A stretch of DNA of 64,000 bases, from contig BSYQ01000001.1 in NCBI GenBank assembly GCA_030272585.1, positions 10,989,001 through 11,053,000 of the forward strand, given 5' to 3'. The notes beneath the pieces are model-generated. The model made no database searches. It had not been told where the DNA came from and worked only from the letters and a program-made list of their open reading frames with translations. Both the position numbers and the translations under genes were made by a program. Positions 1 to 15,034 of the stretch are shown one piece after another. How positions within the stretch are numbered: position 1 is the stretch's first letter; every line of letters begins with the position of its first letter. Source of the stretch: Bryopsis sp. KO-2023 (taxonomy: Eukaryota; Chlorophyta; Ulvophyceae; Bryopsidales; Bryopsidaceae).

Positions 1-13
1 AGACTCAGTGTCG

Positions 14-3000
14 CTACCAGAATGCACGAGCTGATTCAAGACCTGAGAAAGACGAATCGTAGGAGGGTGGGCGATGTGGGTTCATCTTGCCTGACCCTCT
101 CGACAGGGATGTGCGGAGTTGGGGTGTTGGGGCCCCTTTTGACCCTGAGGGGGAGCCTGTCCTTGTGGTGAACGAATCCCCGGTGCTGCGTCTGCTGATG
201 GAGTCCAGCATCATGAAGAGCTGGCGGCTACCACTGGCTGGGGACGTGGGAGGTGCTGTGGAACCCCTGTCAGAGAATGTGGATCCCATGGACTGAGCTG
301 TCAAGAAGAGGTCTTGCATACACACACACACACAAAATATATATGTCAGGGACACAGTATTCTCCTTTTGGGGCTGGTTCCCAGGATCTTTTTATACCAT
401 CAGATGCATTTGGGGGGAAAGGGGGCAGGGGTGCCAATGGCTCGACACAACTTCATCACAGCACTGTAAACCCTCAGCATAGTGCTATCCACCGAAAAAA
501 AAGAAAAAGAATACTTTTGTTAAGAAAAAGTTCATTTCGTTGTGGAAGCAGGCCAACCTGTGGCAGAGTGTGTAGCGAACGAGGGGGCCGACATGAAATC
601 TGTCCCCATGTCAGACCCCATATCACTGAGGCGAGTCGAATTGCCATCGGCTTCCACCAAGGCCTGCCTTCGAGCAAAGTACGTCCTCCACAGATGCAAG
701 CTCTGTGTGATTCCACCGGCCGCTGACACTGTGCCTTGGGCAGCCGACTCTGCTGTCTTAGCTATCACTCTTTGTATCCGAGCGACCATTTTATTCACTT
801 GATGGTGTACGGATCCAAGGACCTGCGAGTGTACATCAAATATCAAACTTATTGCTTTAACCTGCGGCCTTTTGCTTTCAGTGGACCTCATGCACCGATC
901 GAAGCCACTCTCTAATTGAACGTTTTTGACTTGCTGTTTTCTGGATGGGGAGGTGTACCCTTTCTTTGACTTCCAGCGCATCGAAGTATAGTTCACCAGC
1001 CTCTTCATGAGCTCCGTGGCTTTCTAGCAGGACGGCCAGTCTCGTTGAAACATCGGCAACAGCCATGTGGTCCTCCCCTAGAATTTCCTTGAGCATCAGA
1101 ATGGCCCTCCGATAGAGTCGCTCTGCATCTTGATATTCAAGGGTCGAAACCTTCCAAGAAAACACACCATACAATAATGAAAAGCATACATTTCTTTCCG
1201 CTCTATAATCTCTCGCCTTTTTTTCCTCTTCGATTCTTAAACTTTTGGCTGTGGTATTTTCATGCTACCCAGCAAGTTTTCATTCTGTTTTTGTTTTCCA
1301 CAGTCGAGGAGTTTCCAAAAAAAAAAGCCAACTCACTCCTTGCCAATCACCTTGACGGCAGCCAAGCTACCAAGACTGGAGGCGACCTCCATGTTGATAT
1401 GACCGATGTATTTTTCCCTCAAGTTGAGGCTCTTGATGTACAGTCTTTCTGCTTCTTCAGCTCGGCCCAGGTGGTGGTTGAGCGAGGCCAAATTGTGCAT
1501 CACGGTCGTCACCTCCACAACGTTTCCATCTTGATGCTCTTTCCGAATTCGAATGCTTTGTCTGTATGCCTGCTCCCCCTCGAAATATTTGTGCAGGCTC
1601 TGCGGCAAAACATAACAAGGAAAAAATATTATCTCCATAGCTCTGGGTTTTTTCTTTTTTTTTTTTTCGATGTTGTCAGCCATAGTTGAAGAAAACACCG
1701 CAGCGGAAAAAGTATTGGCCGTGTAAGTTGCTATTTTGGCCTTTTGAAAATACCTCTGCAAACGAGGGAACTGGGTGCCAGGGTGAAAACGATACGAACC
1801 CTTTGTGAGTCAAGGATTTTTGTCAGGAAAAATGGTGAATGCCCTTGAGCAAAAAGATATCGGCCCCGTGATTTCAAACTGTTTCCTCCCATTTTGACTG
1901 TCGATCAGCCAGGCTCCCATATGATCTCAAAGCATATGTTTTTTACAACCCCAAATTGTGACACGCGTGCGTGTATCTTTTGGTTCCAATGTGAACCGAT
2001 GTATTCAGCATACAGTACACTATATTGCTCTTCTGCAAGAAAAATAAATAATAAAAAGAATCACCTGCTGCACCGTTGCCAAACTGGAAAGAGTTCTGCT
2101 GGTCAGGAAACTGTCTTTTCCGTACTCCTCCTCCTGCAATGCAAGTCCCTCGATGTAGAGCTGCTCCGCCCGTCTGAATTCCCCCCCTAAGTGCTTTATT
2201 CTTGCTCGACAAATCGCTACTTCCGCATGGACTCGTTTGCCGAGGTTCGCGGGAACCTGATCTTTATTCGTTTCTTCATTTAACAAATCTAAAATATCAT
2301 CTAAGACAGTCTCGGCTTCGCTGATTTCACCGATCGCTAAAAGGGCCTTCACCAGTGCGAGCCTGCAATCAAAGCCGAGATCCCCGGATAAGAATAAAAT
2401 TGTGTAATGATGCAAATTTAAAAAGAAATGAAAAACAATGATGCAAATACTTTCTAAACCCGTTTCCCCCTCAATGGTTAAAATTGCAGGGATGGATAGC
2501 AACGAATGGAAAATCCACTGATCAATTTGGTCAGCGATTTTCACCAAGCCATCAATTTTTTTTTCACTCAACAGACAATTTTTTCCAGGGACTTCAAATC
2601 TATAAAAAAATGTTATTGCCAGGAAATGATCATATATTTGTATGGATGGCAATTGGGACCCCACCTGGCGAAAGCCCATCCCTCTAATTTATGCTGCCAT
2701 TTCGAGGTCAATTGGAAAGCCGCTTCAACCACAGCCGACTGCTGCACCCGTGTGAAAAAGTGAATACCGACCTCCACAAAAAACTCGCAGAGCGAAGTCA
2801 CGAATTCCAGGACCCCATGCTCAGCTGCCCCTTTTGCCGTGGCTCTCCTGACCAAATTCTCATTCGTAAGGTGAAGGATAAACTGATCTATCCCCGGACG
2901 CTCTCTTTCCAGCATTCGCATGGTGGAGAGCTGCGCACCCGTTCTATGGGTCGCCAGTATGCGTTCCATGATGGCAATGTGATATCTGATTATCCCCACC

Positions 3001-6000
3001 CTGGCTATGTCCCTATCTACCACATCATCCCTACCCCAGCTGTTGCTATCAACAGGGTTATCTTGGTGCGGGCACATTTTTTCCAGAATCTCTACCACTG
3101 CTTCTTCCATCCTATACATTCCTGGGGAGGAAAAAAAAAGCAAGCAAACAGATATTGAAAGAGCCTGATAGAAACCGTGCTTTTTGTGGAACGAATGTCT
3201 GTGGGTACAATACCAAACATCTTGTGTAAGTTTTCAGAAAAAAAAACCAACACTGCTGAGTAGGCTTATGTAATCTACAACTCAGAATGGATTGGGGGTA
3301 GTTTGTGCCGAGTGACTAGTTTTGATAGAAGATTTTTGACCCGGGTTCGAATCCCAACGGGTGCTGTTCCGATTTGAAATTGTTTCTTTCTCCTATGGGG
3401 AAGTTCACACAAAGCAAATGTGTGCATTTGTAACAGTACTGAGGCTCCTCCTGTAGGACATCAACACTATCGAACCTACCCAGTGATGGTATGAATCGAA
3501 GGAACCCTCGCATCATCAATCTCCACAACATTGACCAGACTTGCAACGGTCTGTCCAGCTTCCCCAAAGCGGCAGCAGCAAGGTCAACCGTGAATTCAGG
3601 CGGGCACTCCGTCAACAAAATCAAACCCGCTCGATCTTCAGGACCCAGCGCATTTATGCATTCCATTCCGACGTAAAAAAGTGAAGATTTTTTCCCGAGG
3701 CCCCCGTCGATTGATGGACCTACACACAGGAAGAATTCAGCGATTTGGCGATCATGTGGAGCAACGAAGCAGCATGGCACCAGCCCAATAGGGGGTTTTG
3801 TTTCTCCATTGTCTCATCCATTCTTGTTTTTTTGCTTCACCTGACATAGACATGTGTTTGAGCTGTCGTATATTAGTCATGAAGGTCACTGCCGAGCAAA
3901 CTCCAGCTGCTGTGCAGCCCCCAGCCATTCGTACACCCAAGGGGTTCCCTTCACAAGCAGTCACCAAGTAATGCGATTCTCCTGGCATCAACACCCCCCC
4001 AAGCAAACTCTCTGCGATTTCCCTGGCGTCTTTGTCCGGCAGTCTCGACAAATGTTCGATTTCCTCGATCCTGGTAAAAACATAGCCATATGTGTTGCTT
4101 TGTGGGAAATCCCATGTGCCTCTTCACAATATTCATATACAGTATCTTTCCAGCATTCTTGTTCCAACAATTTATGGAAACATAGAACATGGTGTGTGTG
4201 AATCTGTTTTACAACTACTGTTTTAAATATGTTTTTTGTTTAAATTTAAAAAGGGAAATCGCTCATCTCCACATGGGGTGTGTGCCGAAAATAAGCGAGC
4301 CTTACCTGCTCGTGTCCGTGAGCTCAGGAAATCGTCGACAGGTGAGGATCAGTTGAAGCCTGGGATGCTGCCTCAGAGATTGCGTCAACAGTGAGAAAAA
4401 TGCCGTCCGATTGGACGCCTGCTGCACCAAAGAATCGATGCCATCCAAAATCCAACCGGAACAAGGCAAATCTCCACCACACCGCTTGAGCCAATTCATC
4501 AGCCGTGGTGCTGGGATCACAACCAAGCATACAAAGCGTTAAATGATTACTTGTCCTTCAGTATCTATAAGTATGTCATCCACCCAGTCCAGGAATTTAA
4601 CAAGATGGTGGAAAGTGAATTCAGAATTTCTGCTTTTCGTACCATTTGGCACTGACCCTTGGTGCAATGGGACGCTCAAAGCTGTGCAAATGAGGCCAGC
4701 GGAAGCGTCCACAGTTTCAACTCGGGACATATTGACATAATATGCGTTCTGCCACTGCTTCGCTTTCAGCATTTGATCGGCCACCACTGCTGCCACTGCT
4801 GATTTTCCTGCCCCAGCTTCCCCCACAATCGCAACGAGTCTCCGACCTTCCACCAGCATTTTGCATACCCGGCGAATTTCCTGTGACCGTCCAATCATTC
4901 TCATTCCTTCCCCTGTAATGCACACTTTCTGTCACACTTTTCCATGATTGAAGGGTCGAATCGATCGAATCACAGTAAAATCATGCTCGACGTCACAGTT
5001 TTGAATGCCCACCTGGGATCCCCGATCTGTCCTGGACAATTCTGTACTTTCGTTTCATGTCAGATCCGATGTCAGACATGCCATCCGATGGCTTGTTCGT
5101 TTCCGCAGAGCCGACATCAATCCATTGTTCGATTGACTGGATTTTCACTTCCATAGGTTCGGTGGCGGCTCTTAGCAGCAAACGAACCGAGTCCTCGATG
5201 GTCACGTTCGGAGGGAAGTTATGGTCGATTTCCACGCTTGTGACATGTCGATTGGAGCCGATCTTAGGCAAAAAAAATTGACAGAAATTGGCGTCAGAAA
5301 TATCCTCAGTGCAAACATGCACAGATACAAATTCCAAACTAGAGAATCTTTGTTGAACCTTTTCTAGTGGGGAACCCTTGAGGGAAAACGGTATCCAATT
5401 GGGCAGCCAAACATGAAGGTTCATTCTGTAGCTTTATATTTATTGTGACTCGGAATCAGTCTGACTGGGAACACACGTGATTGTAAGAGATAAATGTGGC
5501 GGGTGAAAAAAAAATTGAAAAGAAGGTCAAATTGGAGGATCACCTTATTGATAGCCCATTCGAACGTATCCCTGGTGGCACCCGACGAAAGCATTTCGGA
5601 CAGGACATCCTGGCTACCCATGCATTGCGATGTCCGAGACAACCGGTTTGGAAAACAATCCCAAAATTCTTTCCATGCCACTTCCTCTGCCTGGAAGCCC
5701 CCGTGCAAAAAAAAAAAAAAACATGCATCCAGTCGTCAACATCGACTAGATCGGATTTCTGTATGCTCAGGTTGTCGACGTTTGAAAAATAATAATACGG
5801 GATGTGGCAACCTGATGTCTGTCTCACCTGGAGGTATTCCCACCACAATAGCCTGATGTCCAAGTGACGGATCGCGCAGCATGCACTGGGAATTTCTGCT
5901 GTTGCCGAAACCTGTACGTAATTATCAAAGGAGAATTCCCAACCGTTGGCCTGTTATGTATCCATCTAGGTTCAAATTGACCCCTGTCACTCAAACTAAA

Positions 6001-7700
6001 AGGCCTTGATAGACCCCCCTCAATGTTTTAATAAAAACATTGTCATACATTATCTTCAAGGAATGTTGAAATGTTGACAATGAAATATAAGAAAAGTGTG
6101 ACCAGCGATGTTTTCTTTTTTCTCTTTCATAATACCCAACAGTGCAGGTCGCTCCACCGAAATGCTATTTTTTAAAAATCACTTGAGGATTTTTTTGCTG
6201 TTTTTTTCCCCTTGTAAATATCTTAACCATCACCTTGATCTCTTGCTCCACAAGGTTTGCGACAGCGCTGCTGCTGACGGTCAGCAATGGTGCTATTCGT
6301 GAAACGAAATCCCTCAAGTCAGACCGCTGTTTGTCAGCCAGCGTATGCAACCCTCCGATGTTCTTCAAGTGCCATGCAAGCTGTCCTGACGATGGGCTGT
6401 AATCCGAAGACCGAAACTGTACAGAAAATTACAAAACCATTTTTTTATTCTGATTTAAACAAAATATGTCACCCAATAATACATGATGTTCCTTGTTCAG
6501 ATTCGAGCCTCCCTTGAATCCTGGTAATTTTCAATAGAATGGTTTTCTGACAAATCGATCCTGAACTGATGGTGGTGGACGGTGGCGCTTTCATTAAAAA
6601 TGAAGAGACAACATCTGTTCTTCTTTGGGTTTTTTAACTGTTTTCATTTTTCGAGGGTTACTTTTTTTTGCTTACGTCGCCACCCAAGGGAATTTTGGGT
6701 GCCTCCATGCTGTGCTTTCTTTGTAAATTTCCGATAGCATCCGAGATTCTATGGAACTCGCTTTCATCATTGATGCCTGATTTGTTCAATCTCGACAGCC
6801 AGCCCCTGTGCCACCAATCGCTTTCGACATTCAATGCGAAAAAATTGATTACATACAAAACAGAAATCCCAAAGACTTTGCATGAACTGGATCGATGGCT
6901 TTCACCAGTGATTTGCAAACAAGGAACAGTGGTAGATTCGACAAATGGGCGAACACAATTCATAAAAAAATCACCTCGTGGAGAAGAGCTTTGTCATCTC
7001 TATAACTTCTAGTGCCACCTCCTGGACTTCCAACATGAAAGCGCTATCGGCCATCAACTGCCTGTGTTGAGTACGTTTCAAAATTCAATCAACCCCTTTT
7101 ATTTGATCAACGATTTTGGAAAACATGCAATGGTCCAAAACCCATTCCGCAGATCGAAGAGCAGCCGTACCTGTTCTCCCAGATAGTGTGTTGCAATGCA
7201 CACAGTTTAAAAATCAAAGCAATGCAAGTCCTCTGTGAATGAATCGCATCTTTTGCAACAGTGTAGGCATCCAAGATAAGGTTGGCTAGATTTGTGGCTG
7301 CTCCGTCGGGAACAGCCTGTTGCTTTCTAATCAGCTCCCCATTTTCTATTACCACCACATCCAACGAAGGAACCTGAAAAGACAGGACAGCGCCCCCACT
7401 CACACATCAATGAGATTACTTGAGTGGTGCACATGAATATCCTTGCATCTTTGGTGGAAATATGAGTGTCATTTTAGATAAGGGTGCCACTCCCTGTATC
7501 ACATAATCCCACCTGTTCTACTTCCCGAGAGCTATCGTCCCTCGGAGAAGATGTGTCCGACAGCGCTTCTTCACTCTCTGACAAATCCACATACAAGGAA
7601 ACACTAAAGGCAAGAACGGATAGTAATCCGAACGGAAGAGAGAACTTTTTACACTAACCTCCACCTGCAGCAAGGATATCACTCAGGTGTAAAACTAGTG
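14..7700 (-). CDS. NB-ARC and TPR STAND ATPase (NLR-like), many exons
   Basis: Multi-exon gene read on the minus strand with stop TAG at 14-16. N-terminal exons (about 7667-7700, 7513-7570, 7172-7375, 6987-7060, 6679-6830, 6232-6421, 5850-5960, 5545-5701, 5020-5424) encode an unrecognised, mostly helical region. Exon 4551-4912 carries the P-loop GEAGAGKS. Exon 4306-4484 carries Walker B-like ILDGID and the following LILTCRR. Exon ~3890-4070 carries ACEGNPLGVRMAGG, the GLPLA-like ARC motif. Exon 3480-3720 resembles the ARC2 winged helix. Exons 2665-3121, 2064-2362, 1337-1599 and 959-1150 hold TPR repeats of kinesin-light-chain style (for example RAEQLYIEGL, EAERLYIKSL). Exons 558-822 and 14-312 form a Ser-rich tail. 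NB-ARC proteins are nucleotide-dependent switches, often in immunity or cell death; that role is inferred here. Exon borders are by eye and the first exon and start codon are unresolved. It lies head-to-head with the ABC1 kinase gene. Confidence 0.75.
3291..3366 (+). repeat. Degenerate tRNA-Ser-like sequence (possible SINE head)
   Basis: Within an intron of the NB-ARC gene, on the opposite strand. It contains TGTGCCGAGTGA, resembling a pol III A box, followed about 40 bases later by the exact B box GGTTCGAATCC. The T-loop region is recognisable, but the acceptor and T stems do not pair properly and no anticodon arm folds. It is therefore a tRNA relic or tRNA-derived SINE head rather than a working tRNA. 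Confidence 0.4.
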
Positions 7701-8263
7701 CATACGCGCAGAACAACTGGAGGAAAGGTTCCCTGGAAACCACTTATGTGCAAAGCGCTTCTGACGTTCGACACACGCGACGTCTTCGTCTGCATCCTTC
7801 GTGTGCAGATCAGTACACACACCTTGAGGGAGAGGGTTTCTGTGTATCTGCCCGTTGAGCTTCTTCTCTTTCTTGAAACAGCTCCACATCCCCCCCATAA
7901 CTCCTGTGGGGCCAGCGTCGCTCCGCCGGCCACGCTGGGAAGAAATGCAGCAGAGAAAGCCTGTCATGTGCATCGGCCATTTGTTCAGAATGAGGCGGTC
8001 TTGTTGGGTGTCTCCGACAACATACATACATCGTACACGTTCACGCCGCTGTCGGACAATTACAAAATGGGGCCGCGCGCTCGTTTTCGCTCTGCAGACT
8101 GTAGAACCCGCGCGGAGACGAGCGGCGGCGGAATTTTCTCGCGACGTTTCGAATTCCAAAACACCACAGCCGCTGCTTGTCAAAGCGGATGCTCAGCTTA
8201 GTCAGTACCCTTCAACGTGAAAGCACACCAGTGGAATTCTTGCAACTGCACTCAGCGTCGTGA
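7701..8263. promoter_or_regulatory. Shared 5' region between NB-ARC and ABC1 genes
   Basis: About 560 bases between two divergently oriented genes, locally GC-rich around 8060-8160. Overlapping ORFs occur on both strands (for example 7695-8183 minus and 7855-8220 plus), but none shows a recognisable domain. It may hold 5' UTR or first exons of either gene. I infer a bidirectional promoter region; no core element was identified. Confidence 0.35.
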
Positions 8264-8405
8264 ATGAGAATGAGGTTGGGGCTTTTCTCCACTACAGAAA
8301 AGGATTCATTCATTCAATACAGTCGAGAGTGTTTGGCGATGTCGCGCCCGTGGCCCCCGCGGTCACCAAATTCTGAATACCTTTTGGACTCTTGTCAGTT
8401 CCAAT

Positions 8406-11284
8406 GTGAAGTCCCACAGCGACGGATGCGGAACCAGCGAGTCCACTATCCAATTCGGCGAGTCACCAGAAGACGACGAAGCATGGGGTGCAAGGGACTT
8501 TTACTCAAAACTCATAACCCTCAAGAGCTTCTACATAGAGGTAACATCCATTGTCCTTGGTGTTTGTCATACCTCGCGTGTACCCCGACCACTGCACCTT
8601 CCAGCAAGCAAAGAGTTTCGTCTCTGCAGCTTGGCCATCTCTTTCGTCCAAAAAAGAAGAAATGGGCGCCCGCACCGCGCAGAGAGTTGGAGACGCACAA
8701 AATGCCGGCGGATGACCCGGAATACTTTCATGATGTCTTCACTCAAGAGATTGGTAGCACAGGAGCTCTGCACGACTTCACCCAAATCAGCAGAGCGCCA
8801 ATCGCTTCAGGGATGGTTGCACAGGTTGGTTTGGGGGCTGAACGGAACTCTGAAATTTGTATATGTCGAAGTTTCAATGCAGACAGCGTTAGGTGCGCGG
8901 GGTGGTATAGACCTGAACCTATTTTGCTTTCGCGTCCTACAGGTTCATCTGGGCGTTATGGAGGGCAAGGAAGTGGTAATTAAGCTGCAGCACAAAGGGG
9001 TTGAAGACATGATGATCAGCCAACTGAGAACGCTTTTTCGATTCTCGGAGATGCTACTGAAGTGAGTCCGCCGAAAGAGCCGCAAGATGAAGACAAGAAA
9101 AGCATCAAGTGCCGCATGTAGATTAGCTTTTTGGATTTCTTTCTCAGGTCAGGCTTTGACATTGGGTTCGATCATCATGGAATCATCACCGACTACCTGC
9201 AGCAACTCCCACGAGAATTCGACTTCCGCATAGAGGCACAAATGGCGGGAAAAATTCGTGCCAGCCTGCGGCAACACCAGCTCGAAGATCCCAGTCTCAA
9301 TCTTATTTATATTCCTCGAATGTACCCAGACATAAGCACGGATAAGGTCCTAATTCAAGAGTACGTCAATGGGGTGCCCATCCTTGACACAAGGGAACTC
9401 AACAACGTGAGTTTATGGCTTTTCAGACTGGCACCATCATTTTAAGTTTGTTCGTGCATCATTTATGAGGTTTGTTTCTTTGTGTGATCTTGCAGCGGTT
9501 TGAGCTGATGCAGTCCTGCGTGAAATTCTTTGGATACTTGATCCTCATCGATGGGCGATTCCCCTGCGATCCACACAGCGGCAACCTACTGGCGAGGTCT
9601 GTGGAGGGAAAATGTGAGCTGGTAATGATCGACTTTGGACAAGTTCGTGAAATCGACCTCCAGGCTAGAACAGCGATTGCGAGAATTATTCTCGCGCTTG
9701 CAGACCGCGATGATGAGAGAATCAAACAGGTACACTGGTGGGCGCCACCTTCGTGGAATATTTCTTGAGCAAGAACGAGATATTGCTGCATCGACTGGAC
9801 TCTTTGAACCAATTGGGAATTGAATTGGATTAAATCTTGTTGAGGTCTCGCGTCGATTGGTCGTAGGAACTTCATGACGCTGGCATTGCCGTCGACGGGT
9901 GCAGCCGTAGATTCCTGGCTACTGTAGGATACATCCTTTTCGACACCAGAATGGATATCATGAGGGCATTTCATAGGAGTGGCCTAACATCTGACCAAAC
10001 AAGAAAATACCAGTATGCCTTATGAACCCCCCAAGCGAAATTAGTTTTGTCGCTGTGCTAACGAGCTCAACTGTAGCACACTGCTAGATACTGAATAAGT
10101 CAGATTTTCTCCACCCTACAGAGATGCGCGCGTTCCTGAGCTCCCCATGTCTTTGTATGTGGTGGTGCGTGTCATTACCTTGCTGCGAGGGATTGTGGCA
10201 ACTCTGGATTTAGACATTTCGTCGGCAAAGCTGTGGAAACCTTTGGCTAAAAAGGTAGACACAACAATTTTAAGCAGCCCTGACCTTGTTCATCATTGCC
10301 ATCGACACAAGTCCAAACCAACTGCCACCCACAACATTTAACACGATTAAAACCCATGTAGGTGCTTAGAAGCCAAGGCATCCCAGTTCCCCCGTCCTTG
10401 AGACGAAGTATGGCATTGCACTCAGCGCCTGCGGCAGTGCCAAGAGGGGTCAAGAAACCGCAGGATCTAATAAGCGAGGCGAGATTAACGCCAATTCGGG
10501 TGCCAGAGTTCAAACCATTCGAACAGGTGCCAATTTTGTGAAAATATATCAGAAAATCCAACAACAAAAGATGCAACGTCCACTCTCGCCAATGCAATGT
10601 ACAAACATGATGATGAAACTGGTGCTAGGGGGTGCAGTCACGCATTGATCGATTGCGGACACAGCCTACGCCAAGCGAAAGTGGGAGCTTTGAATTTCCA
10701 GCAATGGAGGACAGACTCGCAACGCAAGCAGCACGAGGTGTGGTCGTCTCTGTTTCGGGTGGGTCGAGCAAAGCCAGTTTCTCAAGGCTGCCCTCCGTCG
10801 AGGAATCAGACGAGTGCACTGGCAGCGCATCACAATCAACAAGAACACACGACACAGAAGGTGCGCTAGTGTTCTGCCCTCATCTCCCTTGCGCGCACCA
10901 TTCCATTGTACGCAGGATCGATTTCCCAGTTTCTCTCTGTGCTCAGAATCTTGCAACGTGGATGAAAGGCATCGCCCTCCACCAGAAGGACTGACAGGAG
11001 AAAAATGCGATTTTTCTGGTGAACAAGTTATCCACAGCGATGAAAACCCAGCATCCCCCTCGCACGAGCCAAAGCCTTCACATGCTGAGATACCAATGCA
11101 TGCAAGAATTGGATCTGTTGGGCTCATGAGGGAGTTTTGGGAAGCGAAGTCGCCCAAAGCTCCAAAACTTAGCTCCAATAAGAAACCAGGTTCTGCAACG
11201 CCCTTTTCTAGCAACCCTCTGTACAACAGTGACGTCCATTCGTCAGTGCATCTGGTGGCACCTCTGTCAAGAAACGGGCGATAG
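8406..11284 (+). CDS. ABC1/ADCK (UbiB-family) atypical kinase
   Basis: UbiB-family kinase, usually in mitochondria or plastids and linked to quinone or lipid metabolism. Spliced frame: N-terminal FYSKLITLKSFYIE (exon ending 8539) joins LGHLF from 8632. Ala-rich-loop equivalent PIASGMVAQVHLG and the lysine motif VVIKLQH flank the intron closing at 8941. The E-containing DFRIEAQMAG lies near 9215. The catalytic loop CDPHSGNLLA and metal motif VMIDFGQV lie at 9560-9650. Further exons run 9868-10008, 10120-10254 and 10354-10528, then a Ser/Pro-rich tail to stop 11282-11284. The invariant KxGQ motif reads LGH in this splice model, and the Ala-rich loop has Gly-Met in place of Ala-Ser. The start is uncertain: ATG 8406 is in frame, 8264 is an alternative. 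Which ADCK subgroup it belongs to cannot be decided by eye. Confidence 0.82.
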
Positions 11285-12161
11285 CAGGGCTGTTTGGTGT
11301 CTGGATGTGTAAGGGGCTCCTAGTGTTTTGAAGCAGTGAGAAATTTGGAGGTGTAGAACACAAATGCACAAGGTCACTGCCATGCGAGCTTTTCTCGGCA
11401 AGATCTCGGATTCATGTTTGTTCGTTTTTTGATATCTGCTCGTGTACAAGCGTGAGATTTTGATGGACGTGGATGCTTAAACCTAATGCTCACTTACCGC
11501 ACTTGGCTGCTAAAGATCCTTTTGGGGGGACAATGTAGAACACGTCATGGCCAAGATGCCCGAGAAGCAAAATGATATTTGTACTATCCACTTTTGAGGC
11601 ATAGATTGATATAAGCCATAAGTATGCTGTGTTTTGATAGAAATGAAAGCTGGAATCTAAGGTTGACAAAACTAGAAGGATACCAGATCACAACCTTGAG
11701 GCATTAAGGGGCGACGCTATTTTTAATTTAGTTCTTTTAGCATGCTTTCGACGCCAACGCCCTCTCCCACGTTAGCTTGAAACAGACGCTAAAAAAACTA
11801 AATTCAAAATTGCCTCGGCTCGAACCAACTATCGCTCCAAACACCAATTATTTTTTTGCAATTTCATGTTTGTTGGTGTTGGATCACGATAAAGTCCCCT
11901 GGAGAAAAATGCTTTGGCATGAAATTCACTGGGGCTAGCCGAAAAAAGCGCTCGGTTGCTGCTCTGGGTCAGGTTTCCTTGCAGTACAGACGTTGGCACA
12001 AACTATAATGCGCCAATAGATCTCCACAATGGCCTCAAATCGTTTTCAGCTGATGGCACCTGTCAAAGTCTTGATTTAGCGCCGTCCGGATTCGATTTTC
12101 GACGCCTCTCTCCACAGAATTCCAAACCCTCCACGACTGGCTTTTCCTGTCCGCACCGAAA
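11285..12161. other. Intergenic, imperfect inverted repeat
   Basis: No gene recognised. It holds a 17-bp inverted repeat with one mismatch, arms at 11725-11741 (AATTTAGTTCTTTTAGC) and 11788-11804, separated by 46 bases. It could be a foldback element. The 3' end of the ABC1 gene and the promoter of RIO2 must lie here. Confidence 0.4.

Positions 12162-15034
<2,873 letters not shown>

Noticed and set aside
3316..3366. Functional tRNA gene
   Set aside because: Only the B box and part of the A box are present; acceptor and T stems mismatch and no anticodon arm forms.
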